Numbered from the stretch's first letter, positions 1 through 8,767 are shown. The stretch: 64,000 nucleotides of DNA from Actinospineispora eucalypti (GCA_014208095.1 JACHMT010000005.1:1426001-1490000); one strand, 5' to 3'. Numbers and translations are program-made. The notes: a model not told the origin generated them from the letters alone.

Positions 1-72
1 GGCGTCGGAAAGATCGACAAGAAGGCGCTGCGCGCCGCCCACTGGACGGGCCAGGACCGGCACGTCCACTGA
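1..72 (+). CDS. AMP-dependent acyl-CoA synthetase/ligase, C-terminal end (5' part outside window)
   Basis: Only the last 23 codons are present, in frame from base 1 to a TGA at 70-72. They read GVGKIDKKALR followed by a short tail. The G-K-I-D-K-K-A-L-R block is the A10 motif of the ANL (acyl-CoA synthetase/AMP-ligase) superfamily, whose lysine contacts the adenylate in the first half-reaction. The enzyme would activate a carboxylic acid to its CoA thioester and so feed the acyl-CoA dehydrogenase that starts 20 bases downstream in the same direction. Substrate cannot be judged from this fragment. Confidence 0.8.
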   Translation, partial: GVGKIDKKALRAAHWTGQDRHVH

Positions 73-92
73 CGACCTCGCAAGGAGCCACG

Positions 93-1250
93 TTGTCCGC
101 CAACCCTTTCGTCCTCGACGAGGACCACACCCAGTTCCGGGACTCCGTGCGCAACCTCGCTCGCCGGGAGTTCCTCGACAGCTACCACGCGCGCGCCGCG
201 CGCACCGAGTTCCCGCACCAGGAGCTGAAGAAGCTCACCGAGGCAGGGCTGACGAACCTGACTCTCGCCGAGGAGCGAGGTGGTCAAGGAGCGGATCTGC
301 TGGCTCTGGCGGTCGCCTGTGAGGAGGTGGCCTACGCCGACCCGAACATGGGCTACATCCTGTTCAGCACGAACAGTCTGGTTGCTCTGTTGGCCGAGCA
401 GGAGTCCGAGGCGATCCGGCGCTGGTCGCCGATCGTCGCCGCGGGCGATGCCCTCGGCTGCTGGGCGGTGACCGAGCCGGGCGCCGGCTCGGACGCCTCG
501 GCGCTGCGGACCAAGGCGGTCCGAGTCGACGGCGGCTGGGTCCTCACCGGCGAGAAGACCTCGGTCACCCTGGCTCCGCACGCGGATATCGCGGTGGTTC
601 TCGCGCAGACCGATCCCACCCTCAAGGCCCGCGGAATCGGCTGCTTCCTCGTCGAGTGTGCCGACCCGACCGTCAGCTCGCAGAGCTTCGCCGACCCCGG
701 GTTCAAGCCGTTGGGGCGAGGGTCGATCACGATGGACGGCACCCTCGTGCCGGACGAGCGAGTCCTCGCCGAACCGGGCAAGGGCTTCGGCCAGATCATG
801 GCCGAGTTCGACCTCAGCCGGACCCTCATCGCGCTGACCTGCGTCGGTTCCGCCCAGCGGGCCCTGGACATGGCCGCTGCCTATGCCAAGGAACGGACCG
901 CGTTCGGCCGGCCGCTGGCCACGAATCAGGGAGTGTCCTTCCCACTTGCCGAACACACGACCTACCTGGCCGCGGTCCGGGCGCTGGCCTACCAGGCGAT
1001 CGGGCTGCGGATGGCCGGCCTGCCGCACACCACGCAGGCGGCGATGTTGAAGTGGTGGGCTCCGAGGGTCGCCTTCGCGGCGATCCAGGAGGCCGTGGTG
1101 CTGCACGGGCAGGTCGGTTGGTCCGACGAGATGCCGCTGCAGGCGTTGTTGCGCGACGTCTCCGGCTACCAGATCGGCGACGGTACCCCGCAGATCCAGA
1201 AGGTCATCATCGCCCGGGACATCCTCGGCCGGGATGCGCTCGGGTCGTGA
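93..1250 (+). CDS. acyl-CoA dehydrogenase
   Basis: 385 residues, the usual length of the acyl-CoA dehydrogenase family, which introduces a trans-2,3 double bond into acyl-CoA using FAD and electron-transfer flavoprotein. Visible family signatures are CWAVTEPGAGSDAS near residue 126 (FAD/substrate loop), the RTAFGRPLATNQG region near 270 and the C-terminal GDGTPQIQKVIIARDIL. In the last motif the usual Glu of E-G-T-x-x-I-Q is replaced by Asp, so the catalytic base may be Asp or lie elsewhere, as in some family branches. The start is TTG, chosen because AAGGAG lies five bases upstream and because the N-terminal helix begins there. It lies between a ligase tail and an oxidoreductase one base downstream, so it is probably one operon for degradation of an acyl substrate. 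Confidence 0.9.
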   Translation: MSANPFVLDEDHTQFRDSVRNLARREFLDSYHARAARTEFPHQELKKLTEAGLTNLTLAEERGGQGADLLALAVACEEVAYADPNMGYILFSTNSLVALLAEQESEAIRRWSPIVAAGDALGCWAVTEPGAGSDASALRTKAVRVDGGWVLTGEKTSVTLAPHADIAVVLAQTDPTLKARGIGCFLVECADPTVSSQSFADPGFKPLGRGSITMDGTLVPDERVLAEPGKGFGQIMAEFDLSRTLIALTCVGSAQRALDMAAAYAKERTAFGRPLATNQGVSFPLAEHTTYLAAVRALAYQAIGLRMAGLPHTTQAAMLKWWAPRVAFAAIQEAVVLHGQVGWSDEMPLQALLRDVSGYQIGDGTPQIQKVIIARDILGRDALGS

Positions 1251-1251
1251 C

Positions 1252-2244
1252 ATGAGAGCCACCTGGTACGACCACACCGGCCCGGCCGCCGAGGTCCTGA
1301 CCTATGGTGAGCTACCCGACCCTGAACCCGGTCCCGGCGAGGTCCGCGTCAGGATCCACACGTCCGGGGTCAATCCGGCCGACACGAAACGCCGCCGTGG
1401 CTGGGCAGGCCTGCGGATGGACTTTCCCCGACAGGTTCCGCACGACGACGGCGCCGGCGTGATCGACGCGGTCGGCCCGGAAGTGGACCCGGCCCGCATC
1501 GGTACCAGGGTGTGGCTCTACGACGCCCGGGTCGGCCGGCCCATCGGCACGGCCGCCGAGTACGTCTGCGTACCAGACCGGAACGCCGAACCGCTACCGG
1601 ACCGGATCGGGTTCGTCGAGGGTGCCTGTATCAGCGTCCCCGGGCGGACCGCCCATCGCTGCCTGTTCCGAGACGGCCCGCTCAAGGGTGCGACGGTGCT
1701 GGTCGCCGGGGCCGCTGGCGCGGTCGGCAACGCCGCGGTCCAGCAGGCCGTCGCGGCCGGAGCCACGGTGATCGGCACGGTGGGCCGCGAGGAGAATCGC
1801 GAGATCGCCCGCGCCTCGGGATGCTCGCTGGTGCTGGACTACCGCCACGACGACGTCGTCGCCGCCGTTCTGGACGCGACCGACGGCCGTGGCGCGGACC
1901 GGATCGTCGAGGTCGATCTGGCCGCGAACATGGAGATAGACGCCCGATGCGTCGCCATGAACGGGACCATCGCGGTATACGGGACCGACTCGGGGCACAA
2001 GCCCGTGGTTCCGGTGTGGCGGCTGATGAACGCCAGCGTGACCGTGCATTTCGAGCTCCTCTACAACCTGCCCTACGCCGCGCACCGCCAGGCCGCCGAC
2101 GATCTCAACCGTTGGCTCACTGACGGGGTCGTGTCCATGCGCGTCGGGCGCCGCTTCCCCGCGGGCGAGGTCGCCGCGGCGCACGAGACCGTCGAGACCG
2201 GTCAAGGCGGCGGAAACGTCGTCGTCGAGATCGTCCCTACGTGA
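1252..2244 (+). CDS. medium-chain dehydrogenase/reductase, zinc-free NADPH:quinone reductase type
   Basis: 330 residues. The N-terminal GroES-like half has the family VRVRIHTSGVNPADTK block, and the Rossmann half has VLVAGAAGAVGNAAVQQA near residue 145 for the NAD(P)H pyrophosphate. The catalytic and structural zinc cysteines of alcohol dehydrogenases are absent, which places it with quinone oxidoreductase/enoyl reductase-like members. The ATG at 1252 is two bases after the stop of the acyl-CoA dehydrogenase. An in-frame ATG at 1234 would overlap that gene and is less likely. Tight spacing implies translational coupling. The substrate is unknown. Confidence 0.85.
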   Translation: MRATWYDHTGPAAEVLTYGELPDPEPGPGEVRVRIHTSGVNPADTKRRRGWAGLRMDFPRQVPHDDGAGVIDAVGPEVDPARIGTRVWLYDARVGRPIGTAAEYVCVPDRNAEPLPDRIGFVEGACISVPGRTAHRCLFRDGPLKGATVLVAGAAGAVGNAAVQQAVAAGATVIGTVGREENREIARASGCSLVLDYRHDDVVAAVLDATDGRGADRIVEVDLAANMEIDARCVAMNGTIAVYGTDSGHKPVVPVWRLMNASVTVHFELLYNLPYAAHRQAADDLNRWLTDGVVSMRVGRRFPAGEVAAAHETVETGQGGGNVVVEIVPT

Positions 2245-2299
2245 CGCTGCTGGCCGACCACCATCCGCCACTGCCACTGCCACTGCCGACAGGAGACTC

Positions 2300-3487
2300 A
2301 TGAGCCCGAGGTCCTTCCTCGTCCCACCGGTCGACACCGTCACCTACGGCCCCGGCGCGTTCGACGAGGTCAGCAACCGGATCGCCCAGATCGGCGGCGT
2401 CCGGGTCATGGTCATCCTCTCCGGATCGCTCGCCGGCGGCCCGGTCGAGAAGGCACTGCACGAGCGCCTGGGATCGAGGGTCGTCGGGGTCTACTCCCGC
2501 ACCCGCCAACATGTTCCGCGTTCCTCCGTGCTCGAGGCGGCGCGGATCGCGCGGGACAACCGGGCCGACTGCGTGATGAGTGTGGGGGGTGGAACCCCCA
2601 TCGACTGTGCCAAGGCGGTCGCGCTCGCCCTGAGCGCCGAGATCCGGCAGCCCGAGGACTTCGAGCGCCACCGGGTCCGGTTCACCTACCCGAGTACCTA
2701 CGAGGTGCCTTCGATCGATGGTGACGTCGTTCCACACGTCGCCGTCCCCACCACGCTCTCCGGCGGGGAACACACCGGGTTGTGTGGAGTGACCAACGAC
2801 GCGACTCGCTCGAAGGACGCCTACACCAGCTCGAAGCTGCAGCCTCGTGCCGTGGTCCTCGATCCCTGGGTCACCGCGGGGACACCGGGCTGGCTGTGGG
2901 CGGCGTCCGGGATGCGTGCGGTTGACCACGCGGTCGAAGGAATCCTGTCCGCCCGGCACATGCCGATGACCGACGCCCTCGGCTCAGGCGCGCTGCGCCT
3001 GCTCACCGAGAATCTGCCCGGCAGCACCGCCGACCCGCACGATCAACACGCGCGCACCCAATGCCTGCTCGGCACCTGGCTGTCGATCTTTGGGTTGACC
3101 AACGTCGGGGTGGGGCTCTCCCATGGCATCGGCCACCAGCTCGCCGCCGAGTTCGACATGATCCACGGCGTGACCTCGGCGATCATGCTGCCGTTGGTCA
3201 TGGAGTTCACCAAGGTTCAGACCCTGCCCCGCTTGCGCGTTGTCGCCGAGGCCATGGGAGTCGACACCCGCGAACTGACCGACTCCGCCGCCGCCGACGC
3301 CGCGATCAGCGCGGTGCGGGATCTCGTGGCCCTTCTGGGAGTCCCGAACCGAATCTCCGCGGCCGGTGGCACCCGCGACGAGCTACCGAAGATCGCCGAC
3401 CACGTCATGGGCGACGCCGCGGTCGCGGCCTGCCCCCGTCGCGTGACCCGTGACGACGTCCTCGAGCTGCTCCACGCCGCTTGGTGA
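2300..3487 (+). CDS. iron-containing alcohol dehydrogenase / maleylacetate reductase-like
   Basis: 395 residues of the group III (Fe) alcohol dehydrogenase fold. Seen: the NAD(P) loop SVGGGTPIDCAKAVAL near residue 95, VPTTLSGGEHTG near 150, and the metal-site histidines in GLSHGIGHQLAAEFDMIHG near 275-290. The H-x11-H spacing is typical of the family. Sequence style (VPTTLSGGE, short C-terminal domain) resembles maleylacetate reductases, which reduce maleylacetate to 3-oxoadipate in aromatic ring degradation; that assignment is an inference. The start is ATG, with GACAGGAG upstream. The operon context with CoA enzymes and a downstream lactonase-like protein fits a catabolic pathway. Confidence 0.85.
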   Translation: MSPRSFLVPPVDTVTYGPGAFDEVSNRIAQIGGVRVMVILSGSLAGGPVEKALHERLGSRVVGVYSRTRQHVPRSSVLEAARIARDNRADCVMSVGGGTPIDCAKAVALALSAEIRQPEDFERHRVRFTYPSTYEVPSIDGDVVPHVAVPTTLSGGEHTGLCGVTNDATRSKDAYTSSKLQPRAVVLDPWVTAGTPGWLWAASGMRAVDHAVEGILSARHMPMTDALGSGALRLLTENLPGSTADPHDQHARTQCLLGTWLSIFGLTNVGVGLSHGIGHQLAAEFDMIHGVTSAIMLPLVMEFTKVQTLPRLRVVAEAMGVDTRELTDSAAADAAISAVRDLVALLGVPNRISAAGGTRDELPKIADHVMGDAAVAACPRRVTRDDVLELLHAAW

Positions 3488-3531
3488 ACCCCTCGGCACG
3501 ACCGACCGCACGACAGGAAGGACACGACGAC

Positions 3532-3699
3532 GTGAGTATCGCGGTGGAGTACCAGATCGGCTGCGACATCGGTGGCACATTCACCGATGTCACGGCCGTC
3601 GACAGCACCGGCACCGTCTACTCGGACAAGTCCGACACCACTCCCCACGACCTGTCGATCGGAACCTGGCGGGTCGGATCGGCTCGGGCGTCCGCGTGA
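3532..3699 (+). pseudogene. hydantoinase/acetone-carboxylase-like protein, N-terminal remnant
   Basis: A GTG at 3532, with AGGAAGG upstream, opens a frame of about 50 codons with GCDIGGTFTDVTAVD, the ASKHA phosphate-1 motif that starts hydantoinase/oxoprolinase subunits of about 700 residues. Homology stops after roughly 45 codons (TPHDLSIGTWRVG) and the frame closes at TGA 3697-3699. The very next sequence, in another frame, is the end of a short-chain dehydrogenase. This looks like a large deletion that joined the start of one catabolic gene to the end of another. It is not expected to encode a working enzyme. Confidence 0.75.
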
Positions 3700-3843
3700 A
3701 TGCGGTCGCCCCCGGTCCCGTGTACACCCTGATGGTCGCGGTCGGAGTCCTCACGGACGAAGCCCGCCAGCGAACGGTCCCGCTGGGTCAGCGGGATCCC
3801 CCTGACCGTCGACGGCGGCTTCAGCGCCGATCCGCGCATGAGC
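3681..3843 (+). pseudogene. short-chain dehydrogenase/reductase (SDR), C-terminal remnants in two frames
   Basis: From 3681 the plus strand reads SGVRVNAVAPGPVYTLM, the SDR segment just after the catalytic Tyr-x-x-x-Lys (classical form G-I-R-V-N-A-V-A-P-G). After PLG near 3786 the reading frame changes and continues as SGIPLTVDGGFSA, the canonical SDR C-terminus. So at least one internal deletion with frameshift has removed about 35 residues between the two blocks, and everything before the first block (Rossmann fold, active site) is missing. The remnant abuts the hydantoinase fragment and precedes the MBL gene. It is non-functional as it stands. Confidence 0.75.
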
Positions 3844-3917
3844 ACGGCAACCACCGTGACCCCGCCAACAACCTCAGCCGTCCCCCATCCCGCACCAGCA
3901 CCGAAAGGCACGTCCGG

Positions 3918-4781
3918 ATGTCGCTCACCGTCCACACCCTCGAACTCGGCCGCGCGGCCGCCGACTCCACCTTCTTCGTCAGACATCGCGTACCCGGCAC
4001 CCTCGTCAGCGCCCCGGTGCACGGTTACCTGATCCTGGGAGGCGACGCCCCGATCGTCGTGGATACCGGATTCCGCAACGACGACGTGATGGCCCGCGTC
4101 GGTCTGCACCCTGAGCTCCGTGACGAGAACTCGATGGAGGCCCAACTCGATCGCTACGGGGTCAGCATCGACGAAGTCGGCATGGTTATCCAGACGCACC
4201 TGCACGTCGATCACGCCGGCCACATCGACAAGTTCCCGACCACCACACCCGTGGTCGTCAACCGCGCCGAGATGGAGTTCGCGGCGAGCGGGTTGCAGGG
4301 GCTCGGGTACGCGCCGGAGGACCTCAAGCACATGATCGACCGCACCCACGCTCCCGACGCGGTGCGCTGGCTCGATCTCGAGCTCACCGGCCCGGTGAGC
4401 GTCGCGCCCGGGGTGCGCTGCGAGCACGCGGGCGGCCACACCGACGGCTCGCTGGTGGTTTACGTCGACACCGAGCACGGCCCGGCCGCGATCTGCGGCG
4501 ACATCCTCTACGACATCGAGGACCAGGTCATAACCGGCCTCATGCAGAACGGGTTCCTCGAGCCACAGGTGTCCAACAACTTCAGCGGCTCGTTGCGCGG
4601 AGAGACGGCGGCGATCAAAAAAGTCCTCAACAACGCCACCTTCGTGCTGCCGGGCCACGACATCGGCGCCAAGGTCGAGAACGGCCAGGTCATCGGCCGG
4701 GTCGAAGGCCTGACTGTGCCCGGACCGGTCATTGCGCTCCCCAGTCCAGGAGCCTCCCGTGAGGTCTCCCTCAACTCCTGA
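3918..4781 (+). CDS. MBL-fold metallohydrolase, N-acyl-homoserine-lactonase family
   Basis: 287 residues. The metallo-beta-lactamase zinc motif THLHVDHAGH occupies residues 93-102, with further ligands in CEHAGGHTDG, CGDILYD and VLPGHD. The pattern H-x-H-x-D-H followed by H-x(about 65)-D-x(about 45)-H is that of lactonase-type members such as AhlD/AiiA relatives, which open lactone rings. In this operon a catabolic lactone is as plausible a substrate as a quorum signal. The ATG at 3918 is preceded by GAAAGG; the open frame extends further upstream only because it runs through the decayed SDR sequence. Confidence 0.85.
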   Translation: MSLTVHTLELGRAAADSTFFVRHRVPGTLVSAPVHGYLILGGDAPIVVDTGFRNDDVMARVGLHPELRDENSMEAQLDRYGVSIDEVGMVIQTHLHVDHAGHIDKFPTTTPVVVNRAEMEFAASGLQGLGYAPEDLKHMIDRTHAPDAVRWLDLELTGPVSVAPGVRCEHAGGHTDGSLVVYVDTEHGPAAICGDILYDIEDQVITGLMQNGFLEPQVSNNFSGSLRGETAAIKKVLNNATFVLPGHDIGAKVENGQVIGRVEGLTVPGPVIALPSPGASREVSLNS

Positions 4782-4814
4782 CCCTTCCCTCACTTCGCAA
4801 GGAGAACCAGAGCG

Positions 4815-5126
4815 ATGAGCTACTACTTCATGGCCGCGATGACCCCGCACGACGCCGACGTGTACCGGGAGTACCAGCAGAAGACGGCGGCGATCGTCGC
4901 CCAGCACAACTGCACGCCGCTGAGCGCCAATGCGGAATTCAAGATTGTCGCCGGCGACACCCAGCCCAACGTCATCGTCCTGCTGGAGTTCCCCAGCGAG
5001 GCCGACTTCGACAACTGGTGGAACAGCGATGAGTACGCGGTGGTGAAGAGGCTGCGGGAGAACTCGGCGGAGACGGTGATCGGAGTTGGGTTCGGGGGCG
5101 AGGTCAAGATCCCGGGGATCGGTTAG
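4815..5126 (+). CDS. DUF1330 family protein
   Basis: 103 residues, a dimeric alpha-beta-barrel protein of the DUF1330 family (YYFMAAMTPHDADVYREYQ at the N-terminus and VIVLLEFPSEADFDNWWNSDEY near residue 60 are typical). The function of the family is not established; members are often found in catabolic operons. Its start is ATG with AAGGAGAACC upstream, and it follows the MBL gene by 33 bases, so it is probably the last gene of the operon. Confidence 0.85.
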   Translation: MSYYFMAAMTPHDADVYREYQQKTAAIVAQHNCTPLSANAEFKIVAGDTQPNVIVLLEFPSEADFDNWWNSDEYAVVKRLRENSAETVIGVGFGGEVKIPGIG

Positions 5127-5242
5127 ATGTGCGCCCTTACCTACGAGGGGCCGCGCAACGTCCGAATACCAACGATCTCGGGCGATCGTCCAGGTCACTC
5201 GCGCCGCGCAGGGTCTCCCGATCGGTGTTCGTATTCGCCAGG

Positions 5243-5270
5243 AGTTGATTAAGGGACGACTTGATCAACT
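5243..5270. repeat. inverted repeat upstream of the ABC permease genes; related copy at 60739
   Basis: Arms AGTTGAT and ATCAACT are separated by 14 bases. The 26 bases at 5247-5272 match 60739-60764 at 23 positions, with the shared ends GATTAAG and CTTGATCAACTGT. This lies in the 281-base gap between DUF1330 and the first permease. It could be an operator, or the common part of an old coding remnant, since both copies translate to LIKxRLDQL on the plus strand. Confidence 0.4.
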
Positions 5271-5407
5271 GTTGGGGGGAGCCGCGATCGGGGCCAGCAC
5301 GACCAAACCATGCGCGCGTCGAACGACCGTGCCGGTGGGGTCTTTCGCCTCCTGTCCTTGGTCTTGCTGTCGGTCAGTCTGGGCTGGCAGCAAGGGTTGA
5401 GGCGGGA

Positions 5408-6637
5408 ATGGCCATGAATTTCTGGGATGCGTGTCGTACGGCGCTGCGGGCGCTGCGGATCAACAGGATGCGTTCCGCGCTGACCACGCTCGGCATCATC
5501 ATCGGTATCGCGGCGGTGATCATTGGTGTTGCGTTGGGCAACGGGGTGAAAGCCTGGTTCGACGAGCTGGTCGCGCCGTTGATGACGCAGATCACCGTGA
5601 CTTCCTCGGCGGGGCACATGGCGGGTGCGGTGCAGGTCAGGGACCTCGACGATGCGGACGTCGCCGCCCTACGGGACTCGGCCCGCGGGCCGGACATCGC
5701 CTCGGTGACACCGCTGGTGTCCGGGGGTGTGGTGCTTCGCGCCGGCACCGGCCAGCGCCGGGTGACTGTCCTCGGCTCGACCGACGACTACGTGACGGTG
5801 ACCGACCGCAAACTGTGGGCGGGCCGCCACGTCGTCCGGGAGCGTCTCGGGGGTGGAGTGAGTTCCCGCGAGATCGTGCTCGGCCCGACCCCGGTCCGGG
5901 AGCTGTTCCACAATGATCCGTTCGCCGCCCTGGGCCGACAGGTCCGCCTCGACCGCACCACGTTCGTGGTGGTCGGGGTGCTGACCACCAATGGTCAGCA
6001 GGATGACATCGCGCTCATGCCGATCCGGACCGCCCGCACCTACCTGTTCGGCAACGACACCACGGTCAACCAGGTCATCGTTAAAGCCACCAGCGCGGCC
6101 ACCGTGCCGGCCGCAACCGAGCAGATCACCGCGATCCTGGACGCCCGACACCACATCATCGACCCGGGGCGCCGCGACTTCGAGTTGATCTCCTTGCAGC
6201 GTTTGATCGAGCAACGCCAGCAGTTCCTCGATGCCCTGCAGGCGTTCATCGGTGTGATCGCGGCGATCTCGTTGCTGGTCGGCGGCATCGGCGTCGCCAA
6301 CATCATGTTGGTCTCGGTCACCGAGCGCACCCGGGAGATCGGCCTGCGTAAGGCGGTCGGCGCCTCCCGTGCCGCGGTCGTCCGGCAGTTCCTGATCGAG
6401 TCCAGCGTGTTGGCCAACGTGGGCGGGGTGGCCGGTGTGCTGTTCGGACTGCTGGTGTGCCGGGTGGCCGCGGTCGTGATCCCCCGTTCGACCGATGTGT
6501 TCCCAGCTCCGGTCATCTCGGTCGACTCGGTGTTGCTGTCATTCGGCATCAGCGTCGCGATCGGCATCGTGGCCGGCCTCTACCCGGCCGTCCGGGCCGC
6601 GAGGATGCCGGTGGTAGAGGCGCTGCGCTATGAGTGA
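5408..6637 (+). CDS. ABC transporter permease, MacB/FtsX type
   Basis: 409 residues. There is one transmembrane helix near the N-terminus (LTTLGIIIGIAAVIIGVALG), a large MacB-like periplasmic/extracytoplasmic core domain (about residues 50-270) and three C-terminal helices with the FtsX signature VSVTERTREIGLRKAVGAS between the first and second. Members of the MacB class dimerise and couple ATP hydrolysis in the cytoplasm to mechanical work on exported substrates. No ATPase gene is adjacent; the nearest is the minus-strand one at 14158-14880. The start is ATG 5408 (GAGG five bases upstream); ATG 5414 would match the start of the paralogue that follows. Confidence 0.85.
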   Translation: MAMNFWDACRTALRALRINRMRSALTTLGIIIGIAAVIIGVALGNGVKAWFDELVAPLMTQITVTSSAGHMAGAVQVRDLDDADVAALRDSARGPDIASVTPLVSGGVVLRAGTGQRRVTVLGSTDDYVTVTDRKLWAGRHVVRERLGGGVSSREIVLGPTPVRELFHNDPFAALGRQVRLDRTTFVVVGVLTTNGQQDDIALMPIRTARTYLFGNDTTVNQVIVKATSAATVPAATEQITAILDARHHIIDPGRRDFELISLQRLIEQRQQFLDALQAFIGVIAAISLLVGGIGVANIMLVSVTERTREIGLRKAVGASRAAVVRQFLIESSVLANVGGVAGVLFGLLVCRVAAVVIPRSTDVFPAPVISVDSVLLSFGISVAIGIVAGLYPAVRAARMPVVEALRYE

Positions 6638-6712
6638 GCGCCCGAAGGTCTCGCGCCTCACCGACCATCTCGCCACCACGAATGGTCACCACTTCAGGGC
6701 AGGGGATGGCCG

Positions 6713-7930
6713 ATGAATCTGTGGGAGGCGTTCCGCGCCGCTCTGCGGGCCTTGCGGGCCAACAAGCTCCGTTCCGGGCTGACCACGCTCGGGGTCGTGA
6801 TCGGGGTCGCGGCGGTGATCTTGGGTATGGCGCTGGGCCGCACCCTGGAGTCCTACTACTACGAGCTGGTCGGCCCGCTGGTCAGACAGGTCATAGTCAC
6901 CAAGACCACCGGGCAGCTGGCGGGCGCCGCCCAGGTCCAGGACCTCACCGAGAACGACGCGCGAGCGTTGCGCGACCCGGTCAAGGTCCCCCACGTCGTG
7001 TCGGTGACAACGCTGGTCTCCGGCGGCGCGATCCTGGACTCGGGCACCGAGCAACGACGGGTGACCGCGATCGGCGCACCCGACGACTACCTGACCGTCG
7101 CCAACCGGCGGCTGGCTGCCGGCCGCTTCCTCCCGCCGACCGAGTCGGGTCCGGTCGTGCGCGAGATCGTGCTGGGTCCCACGCCGGTGGAGGAACTGTT
7201 CGGCAACAACCCGAGCGCCGCGCTCGGCCAGCACGTCCGGGTCGCCGGCGCAACGTTCACGGTAGTCGGCACGATCACCGCCAACGGCCTGCAGGACGAC
7301 ATCGTGATCGTCCCCAAACGGACCGCCCGCGCCTACCTGTTCGGGAAGGACAACGCCGTCGACCAGATCATCGTGGAAACCGGTGACCTCACGACGGTCG
7401 GCCCGCTCAGTGACGAGGTCACCGCCGTGCTGGACCACCAGCACGGCATCACGAACCCGTCGCGGCGTGACTTCGAGGTCCTCAACTACCAGTACGAGAT
7501 CCAGCAGGACATCCGGTTCCTCACCGGGCTCAGAGCCGCGATCGCCGCGATCGGGGCGATCTCGCTGCTCGTCGGCGCGATCGGGATAGCCAACATCATG
7601 TTGGTCTCGGTCGCCGAACGCATCCGGGAAATCGGGATCCGCAAGGCCGTCGGCGCCACCCGCGGCGCCATCCTGCGCCAGTTCCTCACCGAGTCGATCA
7701 TGCTCACGGCGACCGGCGGTCTGGTCGGCGTCGTGCTCGGCGTGGCATTGACCGAGGTCGCGGGCATGCTCATCCCGCACGCTCTTCCCGACCTCCCGGC
7801 ACCCGCGACGTCACCGGTGTGGTCACTGATCGCGCTGGGGGTCACCGTCCTGGTCGGCATCGTCGCCGGCGGCTACCCCGCGTACCACGCCGCCCGACTG
7901 CGCCCCCTCGATGCGCTCCGCCACCAGTAG
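6713..7930 (+). CDS. ABC transporter permease, MacB/FtsX type (paralogue of the preceding gene)
   Basis: 405 residues, colinear with the gene before it: N-terminal helix after NKLRSGLTTLGVVIGVAAVI, extracytoplasmic core, then three helices with VSVAERIREIGIRKAVGAT. Blocks such as IVLGPTPVEELFGN and GLQDDIV recur in both proteins, so the pair arose by tandem duplication. They may form a heterodimer. AGGGG lies about seven bases before ATG 6713. It is 75 bases downstream of its paralogue on the same strand, so they are probably cotranscribed. Confidence 0.85.
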   Translation: MNLWEAFRAALRALRANKLRSGLTTLGVVIGVAAVILGMALGRTLESYYYELVGPLVRQVIVTKTTGQLAGAAQVQDLTENDARALRDPVKVPHVVSVTTLVSGGAILDSGTEQRRVTAIGAPDDYLTVANRRLAAGRFLPPTESGPVVREIVLGPTPVEELFGNNPSAALGQHVRVAGATFTVVGTITANGLQDDIVIVPKRTARAYLFGKDNAVDQIIVETGDLTTVGPLSDEVTAVLDHQHGITNPSRRDFEVLNYQYEIQQDIRFLTGLRAAIAAIGAISLLVGAIGIANIMLVSVAERIREIGIRKAVGATRGAILRQFLTESIMLTATGGLVGVVLGVALTEVAGMLIPHALPDLPAPATSPVWSLIALGVTVLVGIVAGGYPAYHAARLRPLDALRHQ

Positions 7931-8084
7931 GCCGGCGCCGATCAGGGCACTGGGCGGGTGTGTGCGGATGGGGGCAGGGGTCGAGGTCCCGGTGTGTCGG
8001 GACGATCGGCCTTAGCTGGTCTGGCGTGACCCTGACGCCTCCCAGAGAGGCTGGCGCTAGCGAGCTGGGCCAGCGACGCGCTGG

Positions 8085-8117
8085 CCGGGGCAGCCACTCC
8101 CGTAGCGGCTGCCCCGG
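8085..8117. terminator. strong hairpin in the gap after the permease pair
   Basis: CCGGGGCAGCC and GGCTGCCCCGG form a perfect 11-bp stem around an 11-base loop. It has no T tract. It lies about 155 bases after the stop of the second permease, in a 534-base stretch (7931-8464) in which I see no convincing gene. It could act as a factor-assisted terminator or as an RNA stabiliser. Confidence 0.4.
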
Positions 8118-8393
8118 CGGGGCGGCCACCTGTCCGCTCCCCAGCGACAAGTGGCGGGTCGGGCGCGACGGCCGGGTGGGGCGAGGGACTCCGCACCCAC
8201 CCGACCGTGCGAGCGGCCACCGCAAGTGGGGGGATCGGCGGCCGGCCCCGCCGTTCCGGGCGGTGCTGCGCTTCCCGGCGAGGCACAGATCATTTTTCGC
8301 GGGACCGGACGCCCTCCCCAGGGCGGTAGTGCCCCGGATCGGCGGCCGAACGTCCCGAGTACCGAGGGACGACGTACCCTCACCGGCCCAGTC

Positions 8394-8429
8394 GGTTCCT
8401 TGGACTTGTCGGTTCGGGACGCATGACCC
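8394..8429 (+). promoter_or_regulatory. putative tandem Dos boxes
   Basis: GGGACGCATGACCC at 8416-8429 fits the core GGG-N-C-N4-G-N-CCC of the mycobacterial DosR box (known consensus TTSGGGACTWWAGTCCCSAA). Exactly 22 bp upstream, 8394-8407, a weaker half-match GGTTCCTTGGACTT occurs. The gap of 35 bases to the ATG at 8465 equals the gap seen before the devR, nitroreductase and acetyltransferase genes. Whether DevR binds here is inferred. Confidence 0.55.
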
Positions 8430-8464
8430 TGCCCGGCGGGTGCCGCCTGGGGTTGGCTGGGGCC

Positions 8465-8767
8465 ATGGACGGGATCGAAGTTGCGCAGCGCGACTCCCTC
8501 ACCACGGCCGGTTCGACCGAGCGTTGCCCGGACTGTGCTTCGTACACGTTCGGCGAGGCGGGGGCGGGGATGATGCTCGGGTATGGCGGTGCGCTGTGGG
8601 GCGGCCCGATGTATGCGCTGCTGGTGGTGATCGGTGTGGCGCTGTGGGTGCTGTTCATCGTGGGCCTGTTCGAGTGGGCCGGCCGCTGCGGCACGCCACG
8701 CCAGGGACCGCGGTCAAGCGATGGCGCGAATCCCGACCGGCCCCGAGACCAGCACAGCCCGTCATGA
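8465..8767 (+). CDS. small membrane protein of the dormancy island, unknown function
   Basis: 100 residues. The ATG at 8465 was preferred because it lies 35 bases after a Dos-type box. An alternative start at ATG 8570, with GGGGCGGGG directly upstream, would give a 65-residue version. The protein has a Cys pair (RCPDCASYTFG) and one hydrophobic helix, YALLVVIGVALWVLFIVGLF, followed by a polar Pro/Arg-rich tail. It recalls the one-helix start of the SHOCT protein at 28833 but lacks the SHOCT segment, so it may be truncated. No family was recognised with certainty. Confidence 0.45.
   Translation: MDGIEVAQRDSLTTAGSTERCPDCASYTFGEAGAGMMLGYGGALWGGPMYALLVVIGVALWVLFIVGLFEWAGRCGTPRQGPRSSDGANPDRPRDQHSPS

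Noticed and set aside
2262..2290. Triple CCACTG repeat as a regulatory repeat
   Set aside because: Three short units in a G+C-rich spacer before the Fe-ADH gene; too short to separate from chance.
3618..5198. Long minus-strand open frame opposite the MBL and DUF1330 genes
   Set aside because: Mirror of the codon bias of the plus-strand genes; contains no recognised family.
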